DNA of 64,000 bases from Bacteroidales bacterium (GCA_017962665.1 JAGCUU010000036.1:26826-90825); one strand, 5' to 3'; positions 36,207-45,056 are shown, counted from the first letter of the stretch. Made by a program: numbers and translations. The notes: a model not told the origin generated them from the sequence alone.

Positions 36207-36236
36207 ATCAATAAAGTGTTTCTGTTATTTGAATTG

Positions 36237-36267
36237 CAAAAATAATAAAAAATCCCGTTACCACAAA
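36237..36267 (-). promoter_or_regulatory. Consensus Bacteroidetes promoter of the DPP-IV gene
   Basis: Minus strand: TTTG (36,264-36,267), a 19-bp spacer, TATTTTTG (36,237-36,244). Transcription would begin near 36,230, about 24 nt before the ATG. Confidence 0.75.
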
Positions 36268-36268
36268 A

Positions 36269-36943
36269 CTACCCTATCAGTTTCTTTATATCTCTAAGGG
36301 AGGCTTTGGGAAGTACGCTTTGCATGTGGGCCATGATGCGTGAATACGAATCCCCTGCGCTGCAATTCGCACAACACACCTCACGACCGAACAGATCCTC
36401 TGGGGTGGTAAGCAACGCCCATCCCCATCCATACTGCCTACCATGACGGTCACGGGGATAGACAAAGTCCTCTGTCACGATCCTGCACATCATCTGCAGC
36501 CGCGTGACATAGCTGTCGAAACGGCCACGCATCTTTGGACCGTCAAAGCCACATGCCGCACGTAAATCGCGTGTCACCATGCTGCCATTGGCGCGCAACA
36601 CCGACAATATTGTGCCTTCGATGCTTTCCTCCTTCGGTTCGGGAGTACGCGACCGCCGGTAGTTGCAGAAATCCGACCACCATTCCCGACTGACAAAGCC
36701 CGCTTTTGAGGCGAAAAACTTGCCGTATGCACAACCGCTCTCAGTGACTATGGAACCTTTCCATCTCCAAAGAGGCCAGTCCCACCCTCCGTCGGGCAAC
36801 AGATGATAACGACAGCGGGGATGTACAGCCTCGTCAGCTGAAAAACCTGGTATTCCACTGTCAAGCAGTGGCAAAAAGCCTACCTCTTCAATCAACTCCA
36901 TAAGCTGCGGGCAGTCTTCAATATTGTTTTTGGACATGCTCAC
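36269..36943 (-). CDS. Winged-helix protein, possibly AlkZ-related
   Basis: A 224-residue protein. The pattern FLPLLDSGIPGFSADEAV near 23-40 followed by DWPLWRWKGSIV and a winged-helix-like stretch (LSVLRANGSMVTRDLRAACG) resembles small Bacteroidetes proteins described as related to the YcaQ/AlkZ DNA glycosylases. Those glycosylases use a catalytic QxQ motif, and I do not see one here, so a glycosylase activity is doubtful. It might regulate or bind DNA. The DPP-IV promoter lies partly inside the end of this gene, so the two are probably transcribed separately. Confidence 0.5.
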   Translation of the reverse strand: MSMSKNNIEDCPQLMELIEEVGFLPLLDSGIPGFSADEAVHPRCRYHLLPDGGWDWPLWRWKGSIVTESGCAYGKFFASKAGFVSREWWSDFCNYRRSRTPEPKEESIEGTILSVLRANGSMVTRDLRAACGFDGPKMRGRFDSYVTRLQMMCRIVTEDFVYPRDRHGRQYGWGWALLTTPEDLFGREVCCANCSAGDSYSRIMAHMQSVLPKASLRDIKKLIG

Positions 36944-37040
36944 TTCTACAATAATAATGTTTTTTCGCCTTAACGAATCTCTTTAATTTTTATTGCCAAA
37001 CCCATATAAATACAAAAACCGCGTTGAATGACAACGCGGC

Positions 37041-37130
37041 TGGCGGAGAGACAGGGATTCGAACCCTGGGACCAGCAAGCTGGTCAACGGTTTTCGAGAC
37101 CGCCCCGATCGACCACTCCGGCATCTCTCC
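37041..37130 (-). tRNA. tRNA-Ser(CGA)
   Basis: A 90-nt class II tRNA on the minus strand. The acceptor stem GGAGAGA pairs with TCTCTCC, the anticodon loop is CTCGAAA with a CGA anticodon, the variable arm is long as in serine tRNAs, and GGTTCGAATCC is the T arm. The 3' CCA is encoded (37,041-37,043). Confidence 0.95.
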
Positions 37131-37320
37131 TTGTATATCAAACTATTATAAAGGTTTTATTCTTTATCCAAGCCCGATTTTCGAAGTGCAAAGATACTAC
37201 TTTTTCCGAATACACAAGTCTTTTTTATTTTTTTCGTCTTTTTGCATGTTTTGGAACGATTAAAAATAAATTTCAACAATATGACAGATTATTTTATTGA
37301 TTGTTAGCAAGAAAAAATCA

Positions 37321-37355
37321 TTAAACCATAAACTTTTAACCTTTAAACTTTACTT
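37321..37355. repeat. Degenerate heptamer tract (TTTAACC family)
   Basis: Five 7-mers TTAAACC, ATAAACT, TTTAACC, TTTAAAC, TTTACTT, the reverse-strand form of the GGTTAAA repeat, lying directly upstream of the -33 box. Confidence 0.6.
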
Positions 37356-37357
37356 TA

Positions 37358-37389
37358 TTTGCACCATTATTAGATTTTCCGTACCTTTG
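37358..37389 (+). promoter_or_regulatory. Consensus Bacteroidetes promoter
   Basis: TTTG (37,358-37,361), a 20-bp spacer, TACCTTTG (37,382-37,389). This is the strongest match in the window. It drives the Thr/Asn-rich protein gene with a long leader. Confidence 0.85.
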
Positions 37390-37511
37390 CAGATTATTTC
37401 TTTCCTCACCTTGTAAAGGTTTAAGGTTTGTTTAACGAAGAAATTATAAAAGAAGGTAAAATAACACCCTTACATATCTTGTTGATTATAAAAATACTAT
37501 CACCACCAACC

Positions 37512-37539
37512 ATTAACCTTTAAACTTTTAGCTTTACTA
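37512..37539. repeat. Heptamer tract inside the leader
   Basis: ATTAACC, TTTAAAC, TTTTAGC, TTTACTA: four degenerate 7-mers of the same family as 37,321-37,355, within the transcribed leader. Confidence 0.55.
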
Positions 37540-37651
37540 AAAAGTGTTAAGAAAGACAAGTATATAATACAGAGAAATACAAAAAAACAAAAATAACAAT
37601 AAAACACCGCCCCTCCTACCACTGGAGAGGCACAAAAGAAAGGAGCAAGAA

Positions 37652-38827
37652 ATGAAAAAACTGATTTTAACACTGGCAATGATAATGACCGTAGCATTAG
37701 CCTCGGCCAACTCAGTCCGCTACTTCACCCGTGCACAGGCTGCACGCGTAGCTACAGAGCTCGATTCGCATAACGAACTAATGATTTACTGCGGCTATGA
37801 ATATGAACTTGCAACCTATGTTATCATCAACGAAGTTTGGTACGAACCCGTTAACAGTAAATATTTCGAAATATGGCTTTTCGGATATGATGCCTACACT
37901 GGCGAAGAGATCTACATGCCTATCGACCTCGCCTGCATCTGGCTATACAATCCACACGGCAACCGCATGTACAGCGCCGCACAATATCTACGCTTTCGCA
38001 GCTCGGTAACCACTCCCAACTTCTACTGGACCATGCCGCCCTACAACCCCTTCACCCGTCACTTCCACGACCCGATGTTTAACCACGGATACACTTACCA
38101 CTACGAGATTCACCGCTACGGATGGCGTCCCCCGATGGCCTCACATCACGGCCCCGCACTCTACCACCCCTACTACATGCGCACCCCGCACACTCCGGCT
38201 CCTGTACCTACAAAACCCTTCACCCCTGGCTTGAATCACCCCGATAACAACGGCAACTACTCCTACATCGACAACGGCAGAAACAACGGCGGCACCCGTT
38301 CTTCAACGCTAAGCAGAAACACCACTTCACGCTCCGGCAACAACTACAGCAACCCAGGCAACAGCGGTACAACCTCACGCACTACCACAAACACCACCAA
38401 CAGAAGTAACACTACCACTAACACCACCAACAGAAGTAACGCCACCACAAACACTACCAACAGAGGTAACGCGACAACCGAAACCAGAGGTAGCAACACG
38501 ACAGAAACTCGCGGCAACAACAACACAAGCACCAACACCCGCAACAACTCGACAACGGAAAACAGAGGAACCTCCACGAACACTACCCGCACAACAAACA
38601 ACAACACCACTACCACCCGCGGCAACGCGACAACCGAAACCAGAGGAACCTCCACGACAACTACCCGCACAACTAACAACAGCACTACTACACGCGGTAC
38701 ATCGACCAACACTACCACTCGAGGAACTTCAACGAACACTTCTACTCGCGGAACTTCAACGAACACCAACACTCGAGGAACTTCTACAACAAACAATCGT
38801 GGCACCTCAAATCGCGGGTCAAGATAA
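37652..38827 (+). CDS. Secreted protein with Thr/Asn/Arg low-complexity C-terminal half
   Basis: A 391-residue protein with a signal peptide (KKLILTLAMIMTVALASA). Residues ~20-200 are a His-, Tyr- and Pro-rich domain of unknown type, followed by a linker GNNSYIDNGRNNGG-like stretch. From ~240 to the end it is made of irregular repeats built on TNTTNRSN, TTTRGN and TTRGTSTN, rich in Thr, Asn, Ser, Arg and Gly. It has no membrane anchor. Such tails act as flexible, perhaps glycosylated, surface or matrix segments. The strong Shine-Dalgarno and promoter suggest high expression. It is 12 bp from the nucleoside phosphorylase gene. Confidence 0.75.
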   Translation: MKKLILTLAMIMTVALASANSVRYFTRAQAARVATELDSHNELMIYCGYEYELATYVIINEVWYEPVNSKYFEIWLFGYDAYTGEEIYMPIDLACIWLYNPHGNRMYSAAQYLRFRSSVTTPNFYWTMPPYNPFTRHFHDPMFNHGYTYHYEIHRYGWRPPMASHHGPALYHPYYMRTPHTPAPVPTKPFTPGLNHPDNNGNYSYIDNGRNNGGTRSSTLSRNTTSRSGNNYSNPGNSGTTSRTTTNTTNRSNTTTNTTNRSNATTNTTNRGNATTETRGSNTTETRGNNNTSTNTRNNSTTENRGTSTNTTRTTNNNTTTTRGNATTETRGTSTTTTRTTNNSTTTRGTSTNTTTRGTSTNTSTRGTSTNTNTRGTSTTNNRGTSNRGSR

Positions 38828-38839
38828 GCAGAACTAACA

Positions 38840-39724
38840 ATGTCAAATAATTCACTAAAATCCAGCGAACTGGTATTGGCTCCCAACGGGAGCCTTTACC
38901 ACATTAATATGACCGGCGACACACTCGCCGACAATGTCTTCCTTGTGGGCGACCCCGACAGGGTTAACATGTTCAAAAAAATATTCGACAAAGTTGAATT
39001 TGAGAGCCAGAACCGCGAACTTCACGCCCTAACCGGCACCTATCACGGCAACCGCTACACGGCTCTCAGCACCGGTATGGGCTGCGACAATATCGACATA
39101 GTTGTTACCGAACTCGATGCTGCCGCAAACATCAACCTCAACGAACGTACCATCAATCCTGTCCACCGTTCCCTCAACCTGATTCGCATAGGCACATCGG
39201 GATCACTCCACAGCGACATTCCCTGCGGCACACTTCTGGCCTCCGCCTATGCCATCGGCCTCGACGGCCTGCTGAACTACTATAGCCACGACGACAACCA
39301 GTTTGAAGAGGAGATGACACAGGCCTTCACAAAGCATATGCTCTTCAACGAACGCCTGGCTCGCCCCTACTGCGTAAAAGCATCAGAATCGCTCCTTGAG
39401 AAAGTTGCTCCTTTTACAAAAAAAGGTATCACCGCAACAGCACCAGGGTTCTACGCACCGCAAGGCCGCCACATTCGCATAGCTCCAAGCATTCCAGACC
39501 TTAACGAAAAACTGGCCTCGTTCCTCTGGGACGGCCTGAAAGTCACAAACCTCGAAATGGAATGCTCCGCAATCTACGGACTCTCCAAAATAATGGGACA
39601 CAACGCCCTCACCGTCTGCCTCATTATCGCCAACCGCGCCGACGGCACCTTCCTCAACGATTACCACGACAAGATGTTCGACACCATCACAAAAATAATG
39701 GACGCAATAACGGTTAAAGGTTAA
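38840..39724 (+). CDS. Nucleoside phosphorylase (uridine phosphorylase-like)
   Basis: A 294-residue PNP_UDP_1 enzyme. The phosphate-binding LVGDPDRVNMF near 37-47, STGMGCDNIDIVVTEL near 79-94, RIGTSGSLHSDIPCG near 122-136 and the nucleoside-site LEMECSAIYGL near 240-250 are all present. It would split uridine or another nucleoside with phosphate. Its last residues (TVKG) and stop TAA fall inside a GGTTAAA/C heptamer repeat, so the 3' end of the gene has been shaped by the repeat. Purine substrates are possible. Confidence 0.85.
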   Translation: MSNNSLKSSELVLAPNGSLYHINMTGDTLADNVFLVGDPDRVNMFKKIFDKVEFESQNRELHALTGTYHGNRYTALSTGMGCDNIDIVVTELDAAANINLNERTINPVHRSLNLIRIGTSGSLHSDIPCGTLLASAYAIGLDGLLNYYSHDDNQFEEEMTQAFTKHMLFNERLARPYCVKASESLLEKVAPFTKKGITATAPGFYAPQGRHIRIAPSIPDLNEKLASFLWDGLKVTNLEMECSAIYGLSKIMGHNALTVCLIIANRADGTFLNDYHDKMFDTITKIMDAITVKG

Positions 39725-39746
39725 CGGTTAAAGGTTAACGGTTAAA
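39712..39746. repeat. Heptamer tandem repeat (GGTTAAM)5
   Basis: Five perfect 7-mers: GGTTAAA, GGTTAAC, GGTTAAA, GGTTAAC, GGTTAAA. The first two lie within the nucleoside phosphorylase coding sequence and provide its TAA stop (39,722-39,724). Confidence 0.92.
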
Positions 39747-39765
39747 AACTATGTAAAGGTTAAAG

Positions 39766-39793
39766 ACATCATACATCTTACATCTAACATCAC
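39766..39793. repeat. Heptamer tandem repeat (ACATCNN)4
   Basis: ACATCAT, ACATCTT, ACATCTA, ACATCAC: a second family with the same 7-bp period, 20 bp after the GGTTAAM tract and just upstream of the next start codon (39,807). Confidence 0.88.
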
Positions 39794-39806
39794 ATCGTTA
39801 CCAACA

Positions 39807-40262
39807 ATGAAAAAAACAATAACACTGACTGTTCTTGTTTTCACAGCCCTGACACTTCATGCCCAGGCTTCCTATATCGCTGAACAATTGGGGCGCGATG
39901 CTCACCATATCGTCCAGTCTCTCGGCGCCTTTGTTGGCAACGAACGCGCCGAAAGCCAACAGTTCGACATCACCTACATGCCGGCAGGCAACCACGTCGA
40001 AGGGGTGATGATAATCAACACCGCCGACTACCGCTGCACATTCAAAATGGACCCCTCCGACGAGATATGCTACGAGATAATCCTTGACGTACGCAGCGCC
40101 GATTTCCTGCGCGACTTCAACCGACTGTTCCAAGTATACAAGACAGAGAACCCCGACAGCGACGACAAAACCATGCATTTCGGCGACAAACTGATACGCG
40201 TACGAGAGACTTCGTCGACCACATCCCGCTACCGCAGTTTCACCCTTACAGAGAAGAAATAA
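39807..40262 (+). CDS. Secreted hypothetical protein
   Basis: A 151-residue protein with a signal peptide (KKTITLTVLVFTALTLHAQ). The mature part is mixed alpha/beta, with TYMPAGNHVEGVMIINTADY near 51-70 and a conserved-looking DKTMHFGDKLIRVRE near 126-140. I do not recognise the family. It lies 12 bp upstream of the first of the unrecognised multi-domain proteins and may be in the same transcript. Confidence 0.7.
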   Translation: MKKTITLTVLVFTALTLHAQASYIAEQLGRDAHHIVQSLGAFVGNERAESQQFDITYMPAGNHVEGVMIINTADYRCTFKMDPSDEICYEIILDVRSADFLRDFNRLFQVYKTENPDSDDKTMHFGDKLIRVRETSSTTSRYRSFTLTEKK

Positions 40263-40274
40263 ACCACATACACT

Positions 40275-41435
40275 ATGGAATTGATTATTCGAGAGTACCG
40301 CACAACTCCCTCAAAGACAGACCTAACCGGCGCATGCCCTGGCATCGACTGGAAGGGCGACAAACGGCTTGAACAGATTCTATTAATGGTGCAGAAATCA
40401 GACACCGACTGGCAAGCACTGCCTGAAGAAGGGCTTGAGAAATTCAAGAATGTGCCTGAAGGCACTCGCGTCACAAGGCTTTTCTACAGGGTGTTCATCT
40501 ATACTGTTGATCCCGATCCCGAGGTGTTTGCCACATACGACCATTGCGACTTCCCCGACGCAATGGCACGTCAGATGGCTGATCTCGAGCCAACGGACGA
40601 GACCATCAGCGGACTTTTCATTCAAGCTTGCTGCAGCATCGTATACCCTAACGGGTACGAGGATGAATGCTATGTAATGACAGGCAAAACATTCAAACTG
40701 AGCAAATACCATACAGGAGACCCATTCTACCCCGGCAGTCCCCACATTGCATTGCTGTTGCTGATGGCAAAAGAAAAAGAGGAGTGGAACAATCCCTCAA
40801 ACTATGACCTCAGCGACGGCTACCCTCTGAATCTCACCGAACAGGCGTCGCTCTTTCGCGGGTCGCACTTCGCCACCCGACTGGCGATTTCACTGGGTCG
40901 CAACCGCCAGAAGGCAACAAGTGTATACTGCACCATAGATGCAAAAGATTTTCCTCAGCGGCTGATTGACCAGTTGGCAGACGACGACACAAAAGGGCTG
41001 CTGAACGATGTCACCTCAATCGATATAGACGCAACAGTAGAGACTTCCATCCGCACATTTCAACGTTCATATACATTCTCCCTCACCGACGACTATCCGC
41101 CAAAATGGGATGTATGCAAGGTCAGCTTGAGATGGCAAGCCGACCGCAACATGTTCGAAGAGAGTATCTGCTACGCTCGCCCTGGCACCTTCGCAGCCTT
41201 CAAGTATCAGAATATTTATTCGCTTCACCCCATACGAATAGACGATATGCCCGTTCCCGAGAGAGGCGCCAGACTTTTCGGCATACCGCAGATATTATGG
41301 TACGACGGCGAGAGTATGACAATAAGCTATGGAGAACGTAACATTACGATAACACCCGGAAAACCGTTCGAAGTCTCAAAAGGAATAGACTATGCAACAT
41401 TCTACCTAACGATAAGTCTGCAAATCGACAATTAG
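40275..41435 (+). CDS. Unrecognised protein with repeated domains (family member 1)
   Basis: A 386-residue protein without signal peptide or membrane helix. It has two copies of one domain (here 'B'): about 32-150 (DWQALPEEG, then DFPDAMARQMADLEPTDE) and about 175-285 (EEWNNPS, then DFPQRLIDQLADDDTKGLLN). The C-terminal ~100 residues form a second domain ('A') ending SYGERNITITPGKPFEVSKG. Both domains recur in the next two genes downstream (43,400-45,016), so the genes are related by duplication. No fold or function is known to me. It looks cytoplasmic. Confidence 0.75.
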   Translation: MELIIREYRTTPSKTDLTGACPGIDWKGDKRLEQILLMVQKSDTDWQALPEEGLEKFKNVPEGTRVTRLFYRVFIYTVDPDPEVFATYDHCDFPDAMARQMADLEPTDETISGLFIQACCSIVYPNGYEDECYVMTGKTFKLSKYHTGDPFYPGSPHIALLLLMAKEKEEWNNPSNYDLSDGYPLNLTEQASLFRGSHFATRLAISLGRNRQKATSVYCTIDAKDFPQRLIDQLADDDTKGLLNDVTSIDIDATVETSIRTFQRSYTFSLTDDYPPKWDVCKVSLRWQADRNMFEESICYARPGTFAAFKYQNIYSLHPIRIDDMPVPERGARLFGIPQILWYDGESMTISYGERNITITPGKPFEVSKGIDYATFYLTISLQIDN

Positions 41436-41451
41436 ATGCCAAAATAGTAAA

Positions 41452-41479
41452 GGTTAACGGTTAAAGGTTAACGGTCAAA
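41452..41479. repeat. Heptamer tandem repeat (GGTTAAM)4
   Basis: GGTTAAC, GGTTAAA, GGTTAAC, GGTCAAA between the first and second genes of the unrecognised family, 17 bp past a TAG stop. Confidence 0.88.
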
Positions 41480-41557
41480 GATTATTTATCACTCATTATC
41501 AATAAACTAATAATAATCATTGTTACAACTTATATTTTTACCATTACATAAATAAAT

Positions 41558-43399
41558 ATGAAAGAAAACATATTCAAAATCGAAGACAATGTATTGATTC
41601 ATTGTATCGTCAATCTCCCTCACGTAGAGGTCCCCGAAGGCGTCACCACAATAAAAAAATATGCCTTTTCAGAGCCAGACAACAATTTATCAGGCCAAAA
41701 AGGACTTAGGAGCGTCACCATTCCTAAAAGTGTCACGGTAATTGAAGAGTGTGCTTTTTACAGTTGTGAATACCTGGAGACGGCAGTCATCCTAGGACCG
41801 GCCACCATTGGCTATGACGCCTTCTTCGGATGCGACAGACTCTACGACGTTTACCTTGCCGACGGGGTCCAATCTCTTGAATCGAAATGCTTTTCATATT
41901 GCGAAAATTTAAAGACCCTTTTCATTCCAGCCTCCGTAGAATCCATCGGCTATGCAATTGCCTGTCAGAACGACAGCAGCTGTAAATATCCTGTGTTCCA
42001 CTGCGAGCGCAAAGGCAAGGGCAAAGACTGGGACAACGACTGGAATTTAATTTACCATGACTCTCGTTTTGGCAGCGACCGTTCCCACTCCTCGTTCCAT
42101 TTTGTCTACTACGGCATGCATCGTTCCGGATTTACCCGCGAGGCTATGGAGTGGCTCCGTCCAAAGAAGCCGGCAACTATTCCAGAGCCACCAAAAAATG
42201 TCGAGGATATCTCTTCCCGTATCGAACAGGCAAAACAGATGATGAAAGAGAACAGAGGGGACAGCATCTTCGACCTGCTCTATATTCCTGGCATGCCATC
42301 CGACCGCAAGCATAAACAAGTACTTGAACAGTTCTATAGCGACAAAATCAATCGTCTTCGCGACGACCAGATAGAGCGTATACGTACCGACTCTCAATCC
42401 GAAAGCAACGTCACTGCCTGCTTCCTGTACGGCTACTGGCTTTTATGGAATGCCAACCATTTCGACCAGATGAAAGAGATGGAACGACTCCTCACCATCG
42501 CCGCCAACGCAGGCTACAACGACATTTGGTGGCTCCTGAAATACATCTGGAGCTATGGTCAGAACAGCGAAGCACGCATTGACAACGAAAAGGCTGAGGC
42601 ATTCAAGCAGAAAGCTATTGCATCGAACTCTGAAACCGGTTTCATCTTCGGAGTTGTCAACCCTCTTCTATACGGATGGGATGGCGAGACCAACCCACAA
42701 AAGGCTTTAGACCTGGTCAACAGACGCATCGAGGCGGAGGGAGGAGTGGACAATATCACCAATGCCTTGCTCGTACTGAGGGGTAACTGCTACTATGAGC
42801 TCGGCGACAAAAAAGCAGCCGACGATGACGCTCTCCTCGCCATTGAAAGAGGTGGAGGCAACAAAGCCTGGAAACTCCTCATACTTACCAGATGCTCAGA
42901 TGGCGACAAATGGGACGACTCCCTGGCAGAATCGCTTATAGAATCAGCAGCCAAAGAGGGTTCCCAATATGGAATGTATTTCCACGCCATGTCTCTCAAA
43001 AAATACGCAAAGGTATGGAGCGGCACCCGTGCACAACTGATGACACTCAAGGCACGCATCCTGCTCGAAAAAGCCGCCTTGCTCGGTGACTGCGATGCCT
43101 GCCAACAACTCGCCTTTGATGCCAACTCCGGCGATTCAGGCTTCTATGGCTACCCCGAAGAGGCCTACCCATACTTCCTTCACGGCGCCATGGCAGGCGA
43201 TGCCACTTGCGCCTACTGGCTATACAAGCTACAGGAAATCGCACTCGACAACAGCATCGACTGCTCGAAACGCGAATTCAACCTGCCAGCCCTCGCCGAC
43301 CACAACTCTCCAGCAATCTGGCGATCGTATGCCATGTCCTTGCACCAAGCCGACGAAATCCCATGGCCTGACGACAACCAAGAGAAAACAGCAGACTAG
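41558..43399 (+). CDS. BspA-type leucine-rich repeat plus Sel1-like protein, cut by an in-frame TAG
   Basis: 613 residues to the TAG at 43,397-43,399. Residues ~15-140 are BspA-like leucine-rich repeats (LRSVTIPKSVTVIEECAFYS, LKTLFIPASVESIGYAI). From ~200 on come Sel1/TPR-like helical repeats (AADDDALLAIERGGGNKAWK; LLEKAALLGDCDACQQLAFD). There is no signal peptide, unlike surface BspA proteins. The reading frame continues after the TAG without a shift into an acidic linker and then domains A/B of the neighbouring genes (43,400-44,173). The original protein was probably about 870 residues, so this copy is either truncated by a nonsense mutation or read through. Confidence 0.8.
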   Translation: MKENIFKIEDNVLIHCIVNLPHVEVPEGVTTIKKYAFSEPDNNLSGQKGLRSVTIPKSVTVIEECAFYSCEYLETAVILGPATIGYDAFFGCDRLYDVYLADGVQSLESKCFSYCENLKTLFIPASVESIGYAIACQNDSSCKYPVFHCERKGKGKDWDNDWNLIYHDSRFGSDRSHSSFHFVYYGMHRSGFTREAMEWLRPKKPATIPEPPKNVEDISSRIEQAKQMMKENRGDSIFDLLYIPGMPSDRKHKQVLEQFYSDKINRLRDDQIERIRTDSQSESNVTACFLYGYWLLWNANHFDQMKEMERLLTIAANAGYNDIWWLLKYIWSYGQNSEARIDNEKAEAFKQKAIASNSETGFIFGVVNPLLYGWDGETNPQKALDLVNRRIEAEGGVDNITNALLVLRGNCYYELGDKKAADDDALLAIERGGGNKAWKLLILTRCSDGDKWDDSLAESLIESAAKEGSQYGMYFHAMSLKKYAKVWSGTRAQLMTLKARILLEKAALLGDCDACQQLAFDANSGDSGFYGYPEEAYPYFLHGAMAGDATCAYWLYKLQEIALDNSIDCSKREFNLPALADHNSPAIWRSYAMSLHQADEIPWPDDNQEKTAD

Positions 43400-44173
43400 A
43401 CAGAGGAGGCAGAGGAAACAAATGAGACAGAAACCTGCACAGGTACTGACTTCCTGATTCAGCAAATCAAAAAAGAACACGACTGGTCGGCATATATCAA
43501 ATCAAGCTGCCTGAAACTCCAACAATCAGGCGTGATTGCCGACAACGAGTTCTATATTGACTCATGTCTTAAAGTATATTACGGCACCGGACGCCTGCGT
43601 CCGACCAACCACCTCTTCGATATCCATCAGGGCAACTTTGTCGACGAACTTGCCAAAAAACTCAAGGAAGAGGAGAAGAACGGTAAATTCGAGAAACCTG
43701 ATAATGTCACCCTGAGGATAAAACCCCTCATCTTCTTATCCAACAAGGATGACTGCTCCACCCGCACCATCTGGCTCAAGCCCTTCACCTACGTGCAAAA
43801 CAGCGATCAGAATATCCACTGGCCCAAAAGCTGGGACTATCTGTACATCGCTGTCGACTGGCTGGATAGCGAAGGGAAAATGGACAATGCCGACGTGAGC
43901 TTCTCTTTGCCCGGCTCCAACATTGACGACGAATACACTCCTGTCAGCGAAGGCATGGAGGTCTCTTTCGAAGATACACACCAAAACCAGATATGGGGCG
44001 ACCTGTTCGAACCACTCACCATCATCTCGTTCGACAATACCGAACTCACGGTCTCCTACGGCAAGAACCGCTACACACTCATACCTGGCGACAAATTTAT
44101 GCTCGACAAAAAGAGCAAAGATTCCGTCACATACGAACTCAACGTCACCCTATACGAACATTACCAAATATAA
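43400..44173 (+). pseudogene. Severed C-terminal part of the preceding gene, with domains B and A
   Basis: The frame is the same as that of the 41,558 gene (43,532 minus 41,558 is divisible by 3) and is open from the codon after the TAG. The first residues are an acidic linker (TEEAEETNETET), then DFLIQQIKKEHDWSAYIKSS. The remaining part ends with domain A (SYGKNRYTLIPGDKFMLDKK), a clear match to the end of the 40,275 gene. The first possible start in frame is a GTG at 43,532 inside the domain, and the next Met is near residue 115 of that frame, so independent translation of an intact domain is doubtful. Confidence 0.72.
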
Positions 44174-44197
44174 TTCAACCATAAAACCTTATATTTC

Positions 44198-45016
44198 ATG
44201 AACGACAACAAAAACAGAACCCCGCATACAAAACTCTCCCTTTGGATTGAGGCCTCACGTATGACAGATACAGGCAAAGCGCTACCCTTGGACGACGAAG
44301 AGCGCGAAATGTTGCCACACGAGCTTCGCAACCCAACCATGAAAAATCCCACAGAACATCCTATCAATACCCCTTGGGAAATCGAGATCAACGACGAGAC
44401 TTCCTATCTCGCCGACGAGCTCAATATCGATGTATGGATTAATGGCTACGATGACGAATTCGACGGCGAAAACATTGTCGTGCACCACGAATCGCCTACA
44501 CATACCAATTCTGATGACGATTATCCTACCCAGAAACTGAAAAAAGGCGGAGAGATAAGCGTGACAAAAATCCTTGACCAAGGCACGGCCCTCTACAATG
44601 TCATTCTCAATATTGCATGGCCACAACAAAAAGAGAACACCATTCCACTGCAGGAGGCCTTGCAAAATATGAGAGAGAAAGCCGAAGAATGGAACAAGCT
44701 ACCCAACGTGGCAGACAATTTCGGATTCGAAATCCACACCTTTCTGGCTCACGGTCCCAAAAAAGCACGCAAATACAAAATCTACAATCCCGACAGCTTC
44801 CCTGAGAAATTCATCGAAGAACTAAATTCCGACTCCGAGGCTTTGAACGACCTGACGCAAATCGTCATACAAGCCTATAAGGTATATCAGGAATACCACG
44901 AACATAGCGACGACTACATAGACGCTGCAAGAGCCTACGGAGAGGATTGCTCACCTTGGTACACCACAGAACGTGTTTGTCATGGTCCGAAAACGGAATA
45001 TGACATCAAGGACTAA
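44198..45016 (+). CDS. Unrecognised protein with domains A and B (family member 3)
   Basis: A 272-residue cytoplasmic-type protein. Residues ~50-145 correspond to domain A, with KKGGEISVTKILDQGTALYN matching the PGKPFEVSKGIDYATFYL end of member 1. Residues ~160-272 correspond to domain B: EEWNKLP, NPDSFPEKFIEELNSDSEAL, IVIQAYKVYQEY. Order is A-B, where member 1 has B-B-A. It follows the severed fragment by 24 bp. Function unknown. Its stop is followed at once by a GGTTAAM heptamer tract. Confidence 0.75.
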   Translation: MNDNKNRTPHTKLSLWIEASRMTDTGKALPLDDEEREMLPHELRNPTMKNPTEHPINTPWEIEINDETSYLADELNIDVWINGYDDEFDGENIVVHHESPTHTNSDDDYPTQKLKKGGEISVTKILDQGTALYNVILNIAWPQQKENTIPLQEALQNMREKAEEWNKLPNVADNFGFEIHTFLAHGPKKARKYKIYNPDSFPEKFIEELNSDSEALNDLTQIVIQAYKVYQEYHEHSDDYIDAARAYGEDCSPWYTTERVCHGPKTEYDIKD

Positions 45017-45021
45017 GTAAA

Positions 45022-45056
45022 GGTTAAAGGTTAACGGTTAAAGGTTAAAGATTAAA
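45022..45056. repeat. Heptamer tandem repeat (GGTTAAM)5
   Basis: GGTTAAA, GGTTAAC, GGTTAAA, GGTTAAA, GATTAAA, 5 bp past the stop of the preceding gene, leading directly into the 163-bp structured repeat. Confidence 0.9.

Larger units (their letters stand above)
37131..37651 (+). other. Regulatory intergenic region and long leader of the Thr/Asn-rich protein gene
   Basis: A 520-bp spacer without a coding frame that I can support. It holds two short heptamer-repeat tracts (37,321-37,355 and 37,512-37,539), a consensus promoter (37,358-37,389), and a leader of about 255 nt before the ATG at 37,652. Just before the start an unusually strong Shine-Dalgarno AAAGGAG (37,639-37,645) sits 6 nt from the ATG; such sites are uncommon in Bacteroidetes. 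Confidence 0.7.

Noticed and set aside
39712-39793. Heptamer tracts as a CRISPR array
   Set aside because: The unit is 7 bp with no spacers and no cas genes are in the window.
43397-43399. TAG recoded as a sense codon in this genome
   Set aside because: Several genes with well-defined ends stop with TAG (ispG, mpl, the Skp-like protein, the DUF262 protein), so TAG is a normal stop.
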